From: Parvibaculum sp040216885
Lineage (GTDB): Bacteria > Pseudomonadota > Alphaproteobacteria > Parvibaculales > Parvibaculaceae
Direction of reading: 5' to 3'
Assembly (NCBI GenBank): GCA_040216885.1
Contig: JAVJOG010000017.1
Coordinates: 62,001-126,000 of the forward strand
DNA: 64,000 nucleotides
Part shown: piece after piece, positions 58,822 through 64,000 of the stretch
How positions within the stretch are numbered: position 1 is the first letter of the stretch
How the letters are laid out: each line of letters starts with the position of its first letter
Notes under the pieces: model-generated
Database searches by the model: none
Told to the model about the DNA's origin: nothing
The model's input: only the letters and a program-made list of their open reading frames with translations
Translations under genes and position numbers: made by a program

Positions 58822-60615
58822 ATGGCCAGCCTGATCGAAAATGAAAGCGAGCGCGCGGCGCAGGCCGGCCCCGCGCCTCGCGCCGCATCGGCATCAATAT
58901 CGACATTGTCCGCGCGCTTCGCGGCATGGGCGGCGCGTTTGCTTGGCGCATTCCGCGGTTTTCTGGCGCGCGGCCGGTTTTCGAGCCTGACGCGCCGCAT
59001 CGTCGTCTTCAATGTCGCGGCGCTTTTTGTCTTGCTGACCGGCATTCTCTATCTCAACCAGTTTCGCGAAGGTCTGATCGATGCCCGCCGCCAGAGCCTC
59101 CTGACGCAGGCCGCAATCATCGCCGGCGCTATCGCCGAAGGCGCGACATCGACGCCGGATGCACAGGTGATCGACCCGCTGGCCGGCAACCGCGATGCGC
59201 CCTCGTCGATGGATGCGGCGCTGACCGACCGGGCATTGCCGATCGACCCGGAAACCGCCGCCCCGATCCTCCGGCGCCTCGTACTGCCGACACAGACCCG
59301 CGCCCGCCTCTACGACAAGGACGGCTGGCTCGTTCTCGATTCGCGCCGGCTCTCGGCTTCCGGCCAGGTCGTCGCCTTCGAATTGCCGCCACCCGAAGGT
59401 GCCGACGACCCGGACTTTCTGGAGAGCGTCGCCGGCTGGGTGCTTGGCCTGTTGCCGGGGCGCGACCTTGAACGCTTTCGCGAAGCCGGCAGTCAGAACG
59501 GTACCATGTATGCCGAAGTTATCGGTGCGCTGACGGGGACGCCCTCCAGCATGGAGCGCGTCAACGATCGCGGCGAATTGATCGTCTCGGTCGCCGTGCC
59601 GATCCAGCGCTACCGTGCGGTGCTGGGTGCGTTGATGCTGTCGACGCGCGGCGGCGACATCGACGCCATCGTCCGTGCCGAACGTTTTGCCATCGTTCAG
59701 GTCTTCCTGGTCGCGCTCGGCGTCACCATTCTTCTGTCGGTGGTGCTGGCCGGCACTATCGCCGAGCCGGTACGCCGTCTGGCGCAGGCCGCCGAGATCG
59801 TTCGCCGCGGCAAGAACGCGCGGGCGCAAATTCCCGACTTCACCGGCCGCCGCGACGAGATCGGCGAACTGTCCGGTTCGCTGCGCGACATGACCAATGC
59901 GCTTTACAATCGCATCGACGCGATCGAAAGTTTCGCCGCCGATGTCGCGCATGAACTGAAAAATCCGCTGACCTCGCTCAGGAGCGCCGTCGAAACGTTG
60001 CGGCTGGCCAAAGACGATGCCGGCAAGGAACGTCTGATGCAGATCATTCAGGACGATGTGCGCCGCATCGACCGCCTGATCAGCGACATCTCCAACGCCT
60101 CGCGGCTTGATGCCGAATTGTCGCGCGAGGAAATGGAGGACGTGAACATCCCGACGCTGCTCGAAACGGTTTGTGGTCTCTTCACCGAAACCGGCGTCGC
60201 GGGCGATGCCCGCGTCGTGCTCGACATCGACCCCGGCACGCAAGGCCGTCAGCACATGACGGTCAAGGGTTTCGACATGCGTCTCGGTCAGGTCGTGCGC
60301 AATCTGGTCGACAATGCGCTCTCGTTCAATCCGCCGGGCGGTGTTGTCCGCGTTTCGGCGGCGCGCGTGCGCGGCCGCATCGTCATTCATGTCGATGACG
60401 AGGGACCCGGCATTCCGCCCGACAGTTTCGAGCGCATCTTCGACCGTTTCCACACCGACCGTCCCGACAGCTTCGGCAAGCATTCGGGTCTCGGCCTCGC
60501 CATTTCCCGGCAGATCGTCGACGTGCATGGCGGCACCGTCCACGCCGCCAACCTGATGGACGGCGACAAGGTGCGCGGCGCGCGCTTCACCGTCGATCTG
60601 CCGGCCACGGACTGA
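58822..60615 (+). CDS. chvG: Sensor histidine kinase ChvG
   Basis: ChvG is the membrane sensor kinase for ChvI. It has 597 residues. There are two membrane helices (IVVFNVAALFVLLTGILYL and VQVFLVALGVTILLSVVLAG) flanking a periplasmic sensor loop, then a HAMP domain. The phospho-His box is FAADVAHELKNPLTSLRSA, and the ATPase domain has NLVDNALSFNPPGG, DDEGPGIP and GLGLAISRQI. The periplasmic domain is the ExoR-binding part in relatives; no exoR is in the window. Confidence 0.95.
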   Translation: MASLIENESERAAQAGPAPRAASASISTLSARFAAWAARLLGAFRGFLARGRFSSLTRRIVVFNVAALFVLLTGILYLNQFREGLIDARRQSLLTQAAIIAGAIAEGATSTPDAQVIDPLAGNRDAPSSMDAALTDRALPIDPETAAPILRRLVLPTQTRARLYDKDGWLVLDSRRLSASGQVVAFELPPPEGADDPDFLESVAGWVLGLLPGRDLERFREAGSQNGTMYAEVIGALTGTPSSMERVNDRGELIVSVAVPIQRYRAVLGALMLSTRGGDIDAIVRAERFAIVQVFLVALGVTILLSVVLAGTIAEPVRRLAQAAEIVRRGKNARAQIPDFTGRRDEIGELSGSLRDMTNALYNRIDAIESFAADVAHELKNPLTSLRSAVETLRLAKDDAGKERLMQIIQDDVRRIDRLISDISNASRLDAELSREEMEDVNIPTLLETVCGLFTETGVAGDARVVLDIDPGTQGRQHMTVKGFDMRLGQVVRNLVDNALSFNPPGGVVRVSAARVRGRIVIHVDDEGPGIPPDSFERIFDRFHTDRPDSFGKHSGLGLAISRQIVDVHGGTVHAANLMDGDKVRGARFTVDLPATD

Positions 60616-60617
60616 CG

Positions 60618-61085
60618 ATGTCCGACGCGTTCTACATGCACGGCACCTGCGTTGTCTGCGGCGCCCGCGCGCTACTGCTGCGCGGTCCCTCGGGCGCCGG
60701 CAAGTCCGACCTGGCCTTTCGCCTGATCCGCGCCGATGCCGCTGGCGAAACCCGCCTTGTCGCCGACGACCAGGTGCGCCTCGTTCGCGACGGCGCGCGC
60801 CTTGTCGCCTCCGCACCCGAAATGCTGGCCGGCCTCATCGAATTGCGCGGTCTCGGCCTTGTCGAAGTACCGGCGGCGGCGCGGGGCGACGTAATGTTGA
60901 TCGTCGATCTGGTACCGCGCGACGAGGTGCCGCGTCTCGCCGAGCCGCGCCACGAGGAAATCGCCGGCCTCCGCCTGCCGGTGCTGGCGTTTCACGCCTT
61001 CGATGCGACGACACCGGAAAAGCTCCGTCTCGCGCTGGCCGTTATTCCGGAGAATGGTTTTCCGGGTCCCGACGGCCGCCTGTAG
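60618..61085 (+). CDS. hprK: HPr kinase/phosphorylase, short alphaproteobacterial form
   Basis: This 155-residue protein is the truncated HprK typical of alphaproteobacteria, which keeps only the kinase core. The P-loop is LLRGPSGAGKSDLA, followed by VADDQVRL and the signature segment IELRGLGLVEVPA. It phosphorylates HPr on serine in the nitrogen/carbon PTS regulatory branch. It starts two bases after chvG. In many relatives rapZ follows; here it does not. Confidence 0.93.
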   Translation: MSDAFYMHGTCVVCGARALLLRGPSGAGKSDLAFRLIRADAAGETRLVADDQVRLVRDGARLVASAPEMLAGLIELRGLGLVEVPAAARGDVMLIVDLVPRDEVPRLAEPRHEEIAGLRLPVLAFHAFDATTPEKLRLALAVIPENGFPGPDGRL

Positions 61086-61128
61086 CCCGAAATCCGCAGC
61101 CACCGGACATCCCCGAAGCGATGCCGAT

Positions 61129-61143
61129 TGTTGCGTCGCAACA
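61129..61143. promoter_or_regulatory. PhaR-like palindrome upstream of EIIA-Man
   Basis: The 15-base dyad TGTTGCGTCGCAACA shares its arms with the phaZ site at 8028-8044. It is 101 bases upstream of the EIIA start, in the gap between hprK and manX. A direct repeat CACGATACGCC lies just downstream (61170-61180 and 61191-61201). Confidence 0.6.
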
Positions 61144-61244
61144 CTTGTCATTGACGCCGGAATGAGGTCACGATACGCCCCTCGCAGGGGCACGATACGC
61201 CGCCCGGCCGCTTTACGGTCCGGATGCGGCCAAGAGGGCGGTCG

Positions 61245-61652
61245 ATGATCGGATTGGTACTTGTCACACATGGTCAGCTGGCCAGCCAGTTTGTCGCTGC
61301 GATGGAGCATGTCGTCGGCCCCCAGACGCAGGTCGCGGCCATCAGCATCGGCCCGGACGACGACATGGAGCAGCGCCGCAAGGACATATTGAAGGCGGTT
61401 GCCGCGTCGGATTCCGGCGACGGCGTCATCCTGCTGACCGACATGTTCGGCGGCACGCCCTCGAACCTCGCAATTTCGGTGATGGACAAGGCCCGGGTCG
61501 AGGTGATCGCCGGCGTCAACCTGCCCATGCTGATCAAGCTTGCAAGTGTCCGCGACACCGCGAACCTCGGCGAGGCCGTCGATCAGGCGCAGGAATCCGG
61601 CCGCAAATACATCTCGATCGCGAGCCGCGTGCTTGCGGGCGACGGCGCGTGA
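61245..61652 (+). CDS. PTS EIIA component, mannose family
   Basis: This 135-residue EIIA-Man domain has the phospho-accepting His in VLVTHGQLASQF and the conserved LLTDMFGGTPSNLA and GVNLPMLIKLA. No EIIB, EIIC or EIID genes follow, so it acts in the regulatory PTS branch of alphaproteobacteria, accepting phosphate from HPr. ATG 61245 has AGAGGGC upstream. It overlaps ptsH by four bases (GTGA). A PhaR-like palindrome precedes it. Confidence 0.93.
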   Translation: MIGLVLVTHGQLASQFVAAMEHVVGPQTQVAAISIGPDDDMEQRRKDILKAVAASDSGDGVILLTDMFGGTPSNLAISVMDKARVEVIAGVNLPMLIKLASVRDTANLGEAVDQAQESGRKYISIASRVLAGDGA

Positions 61653-61948
61653 CAGTCGAAGCCGGCGGGGCACCGCGCCCCGCATCCCGCCTCCTCAACA
61701 TCGTCAACACGCGCGGCCTCCACGCCCGCGCCTCGGCAAAATTCGTCCAGACCGCCGAACGCTTCGACGCCGACATCCGCGTTTCCCGCGAAGGCCAGAC
61801 GGTGCCCGGCACCTCGATCATGGGCCTGATGATGCTGGCTGCCGCGCCCGGCTGCTGCATCCTGATCGAAGCCGAGGGCCCCGAGGCCGGGGCCGCCCTC
61901 GACGCGCTTGCCGCCCTCGTCGAGGACGGCTTCGGCGAACGCGACTAG
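61649..61948 (+). CDS. ptsH: Phosphocarrier protein HPr
   Basis: HPr relays phosphate from EI to EIIA. It has 99 residues. The active-site His is in NTRGLHARASAKFV, and the regulatory Ser target of HprK lies in TSIMGLMMLA. The start is GTG 61649, overlapping the EIIA stop. No ptsI gene follows in this window; ahcY comes next after a new promoter. Confidence 0.95.
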   Translation: MTVEAGGAPRPASRLLNIVNTRGLHARASAKFVQTAERFDADIRVSREGQTVPGTSIMGLMMLAAAPGCCILIEAEGPEAGAALDALAALVEDGFGERD

Positions 61949-61985
61949 GAGCGGCCCCGCGGGGCCATTTTCCCGGCCGAAACAA

Positions 61986-62009
61986 CGATATAAAGATTTC
62001 TTTATATCG
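61986..62009. promoter_or_regulatory. SahR-like operator at the ahcY promoter
   Basis: A perfect 24-base palindrome has arms CGATATAAAGA and TCTTTATATCG around TT. It ends three bases before the -35 box. ATAAAGAT-type dyads upstream of methionine-cycle genes in alphaproteobacteria are attributed to SahR, an ArsR-family SAH sensor; naming it is inference. Confidence 0.7.
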
Positions 62010-62012
62010 ACC

Positions 62013-62041
62013 TTGCCCCCCATCCCCTCCCTTGCTATAAC
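62013..62041 (+). promoter_or_regulatory. Sigma-70 promoter of ahcY
   Basis: TTGCCC (62013-62018) and TATAAC (62036-62041) are separated by 17 bases. The resulting leader of about 90 bases is very GC-rich; I do not recognise a SAH or SAM riboswitch in it. Confidence 0.7.
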
Positions 62042-62137
62042 CGCCCCCGAACCGGCCGCCCCGCGAGCCGCGGCGCCTCGGCGCGCCGCCCGCGCCGGCC
62101 CGCCTGAAATCACGCCCCGCAAAGGAGCTACCGCCCC

Positions 62138-63556
62138 ATGAGCCAAGCCGCCAAAGCCGATCCGCGCGATTACGCGATCAAGGACATCAATCTCGCCGAT
62201 TGGGGCCGCAAGGAAATCGACATCGCCGAAACCGAGATGCCGGGCCTGATGGCGACGCGCGAGGAATTCGGCGCGCAGAAGCCGTTGAAGGGCGCCCGCA
62301 TCGCCGGCTCGCTGCACATGACGATCCAGACTGCCGTGCTGATCGAGACGCTGGCCGAACTCGGCGCCGACATCCGCTGGGCCTCCTGCAACATCTATTC
62401 GTCGCAGGACCACGCCGCCGCCGCCATCGCCGCGCGCGGCATCCCGGTCTTCGCGATCAAGGGCGAAAGCCTCGAGGATTACTGGGAATACACGCACCGC
62501 ATTTTCGAATGGTCGGATGGCGGCACGCCCAACATGATCCTCGACGACGGCGGCGACGCGACGCTGCTGATCCATCTCGGCAAGCGCGCGGAAGATGGCG
62601 ACGTCGCCTTCCTCGAAACGCCGGGCAACGAGGAAGAGGAAATCCTCTTCGCCGCCATCAAGCGCCGTCTCAAGCACAAGCCGGGCTGGTACAACCAGGT
62701 CGCCAAAAGCGTGCGCGGCGTGACGGAGGAAACCACCACCGGCGTCCACCGTCTCTATGAAATGCAGAAGAAGGGCACGCTGCTCTGGCCGGCGATCAAC
62801 GTCAACGACAGCGTGACGAAATCGAAATTCGACAACCTCTATGGCTGCCGCGAGTCGCTGGTCGACGGTATCCGCCGCGCCACCGACGTCATGATGTCGG
62901 GCAAGGTCGGCGTCGTTGCCGGCTTCGGCGATGTGGGCAAGGGTTCGGCCGCCTCGCTGCGCCAGGCCGGCTGCCGCGTCATCGTCACCGAAATCGATCC
63001 GATCTGCGCGCTCCAGGCCGCGATGGAAGGCTATGAAGTGACGACGATGGACGAAGCCGCGCCCCGCGGCGACATCTTCGTCACCACGACCGGCAATGTC
63101 GACGTCATCACCGTCGATCACATGCGCGCCATGAAGCACCGCGCCATCGTCTGCAACATCGGCCACTTCGACAGCGAGATCCAGATCGGCGGATTGCGCA
63201 ATCTCAAATGGCACAACGTCAAGCCGCAGGTCGACGAGATCGAGTTCCAGGACGGCAAGCGCATCATCCTGCTCGCCGAGGGCCGTCTCGTGAATCTCGG
63301 CTGCGGCACCGGCCATCCGAGCTTCGTGATGTCGGCTTCCTTCACCAACCAGACGCTGGCCCAGATCGAACTCTGGACGAAGCCGGACGACTACGAAAAG
63401 AAGGTCTATGTGCTGAAGAAGGAGCTCGACGAAAAGGTCGCGCGCCTGCATCTCGCCAAGATCGGCGTCAAGCTCGAAACGCTGAACAAGAAGCAGGCCG
63501 ACTATATCGGCGTCTCCGCCGAAGGCCCCTTCAAGCCCGAAACCTACCGCTACTGA
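62138..63556 (+). CDS. ahcY: Adenosylhomocysteinase
   Basis: AhcY splits S-adenosylhomocysteine into homocysteine and adenosine, keeping methylation reactions going. It has 472 residues. Family motifs are IAGSLHMTIQTAVLIETL, ASCNIYSSQDHAAAAIA, the NAD fold VVAGFGDVGKGSAASLRQ, CNIGHFDSEI and the C-terminal KPETYRY. A 40-residue insertion typical of many proteobacterial enzymes is present near the middle. ATG 62138 follows AAGGAG. It has its own promoter and SahR-like operator, and a strong terminator. Confidence 0.98.
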   Translation: MSQAAKADPRDYAIKDINLADWGRKEIDIAETEMPGLMATREEFGAQKPLKGARIAGSLHMTIQTAVLIETLAELGADIRWASCNIYSSQDHAAAAIAARGIPVFAIKGESLEDYWEYTHRIFEWSDGGTPNMILDDGGDATLLIHLGKRAEDGDVAFLETPGNEEEEILFAAIKRRLKHKPGWYNQVAKSVRGVTEETTTGVHRLYEMQKKGTLLWPAINVNDSVTKSKFDNLYGCRESLVDGIRRATDVMMSGKVGVVAGFGDVGKGSAASLRQAGCRVIVTEIDPICALQAAMEGYEVTTMDEAAPRGDIFVTTTGNVDVITVDHMRAMKHRAIVCNIGHFDSEIQIGGLRNLKWHNVKPQVDEIEFQDGKRIILLAEGRLVNLGCGTGHPSFVMSASFTNQTLAQIELWTKPDDYEKKVYVLKKELDEKVARLHLAKIGVKLETLNKKQADYIGVSAEGPFKPETYRY

Positions 63557-63577
63557 TCGGCGGCCTCGCGCAAACGA

Positions 63578-63610
63578 AAGAAAGCCCGGCGGAAACGCCG
63601 GGCTTTTTTC
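63578..63610 (+). terminator. Terminator of ahcY
   Basis: The stem AAGCCCGGCG / CGCCGGGCTT with loop GAAA is followed by a T-run, 25 bases after the ahcY stop. Confidence 0.9.
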
Positions 63611-63737
63611 TGTCTTTGCCTTTTTCACCGGCCCCGCTTTCACCCCGGAGTCGCCAATGGTGTAGTATCTGCCGGGGTCAGGTGATTTGCGTCCGCGCCC
63701 GCGAAACGGGGGGCGGAACGCGATGGGGATTTGCGTG

Positions 63738-64000
63738 ATGAAGGCGGCCGGAAGCCGGAATTTGACGAGAGCCTTGCGTGCCGCCGCCGCGCCGTCCGCC
63801 CTGCTCGCATTTTGGCCGGCCGCCGCCACCGCGCAGGAAATCGTGCCGAAGGGCCTGATGGACCGGCTGGTTGCCATCGGCCTGCCGCCCGAGGCCGCGG
63901 CCGATCCCGCCGTCGCCACTGCTTATGCCGTTGCCGCCGGCATTGCCGTCGCCGGCGCCCTTGCCGGCATTGTCGGCCTGCGCGCGGCCCGCGCCGCGCG
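63738..64000 (+). CDS. Membrane protein start (cut by window end)
   Basis: About 87 residues of this gene are visible. A signal peptide (LLAFWPAAATAQE) is followed by a short periplasmic part (KGLMDRLVAIGLPPEAA) and a membrane helix (AAGIAVAGALAGIVGLRAAR). In many alphaproteobacteria a PAS-domain sensor histidine kinase follows ahcY, so this may be its N-terminus; no kinase motif is visible yet. ATG 63723 is an alternative start five codons earlier. Confidence 0.6.
   Translation, partial: MKAAGSRNLTRALRAAAAPSALLAFWPAAATAQEIVPKGLMDRLVAIGLPPEAAADPAVATAYAVAAGIAVAGALAGIVGLRAARAA

Noticed and set aside
62042..62137. SAH or SAM riboswitch in the ahcY leader
   Set aside because: The GC-rich leader lacks recognisable conserved cores; the SahR-like palindrome is a simpler explanation of control.
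61583..63919. 778-codon antisense frame over ptsH and ahcY
   Set aside because: It crosses three well-supported sense features and a terminator and has no domain.

Overview
This 64 kb window reads as a piece of a GC-rich alphaproteobacterial chromosome. The evidence is the lineage-typical clusters: RegB/RegA, MmcB, ChvI/ChvG followed by a short HPr kinase, EIIA-Man, HPr and ahcY, and an OprO/P porin with a Pho box. CYP153, two unusual diiron proteins, an intracellular PHA depolymerase and a single-chain acyl-CoA carboxylase suggest a hydrocarbon- or fatty-acid-using member of the Hyphomicrobiales, perhaps Parvibaculum-like. That genus guess is inference. Almost all of the window is chromosomal core; there is no intact mobile element, CRISPR array or rRNA operon.

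Layout. 1-8 kb: end of gyrB, a class A penicillin-binding protein, a Bcr/CflA exporter, a YgjP-type peptidase, a VOC protein and phaZ. 8-16 kb: leuA, a SCO copper chaperone, an ankyrin protein, an MBL hydrolase, regB-regA, an orphan HigA-type antitoxin, mmcB and a phosphotransferase. 16.9-26 kb is the most unusual part: two paralogous diiron proteins, an Hsp70-like protein, CYP153, an MMPL/RND transporter and a twice-deleted P450 remnant, with one palindromic operator family repeated in three of the promoter regions. 26-35 kb: HAD, SPOR and ParA proteins, then biotin genes split into bioB-bioA (-) and bioF-bioD (+) around an iron-linked dioxygenase and an exported Gly/Glu-repeat protein. 35-41.5 kb: small membrane proteins, ogt, an Ada-AlkA fusion, an MFS transporter, a PstS-like protein and a phosphate-type porin. 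41.7-48 kb: a TonB receptor with a Fur-like box, and a 1100-residue BC-BCCP-CT carboxylase. 48-56 kb: YjbR and YbaN proteins, tRNA-Arg(CCG), a PAS protein, an ABC ATPase, polA, a small ESFPASDPP protein and pckA. 56-64 kb: an M20 peptidase, chvI-chvG-hprK, EIIA-Man, ptsH, ahcY, and the start of a membrane protein.

Regulatory layer. Several promoters carry readable operator-like palindromes that link distant genes: TGACGC-N2-GCGTCA at the diiron/CYP153/MMPL genes; TGTTGCG-N-CGCAACA at phaZ and at the EIIA-Man gene; 11-bp-period CTGTCAN arrays (Pho-box architecture) at the porin, beside phaZ and beside ybaN/tRNA-Arg; Fur-like boxes at the TonB receptor and the PKHD dioxygenase; and a SahR-like palindrome at ahcY. 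Regulator names are inferred from known motif families. The sequences and positions are read directly. No database search or alignment was run, so product names rest on recognised motifs and family knowledge.
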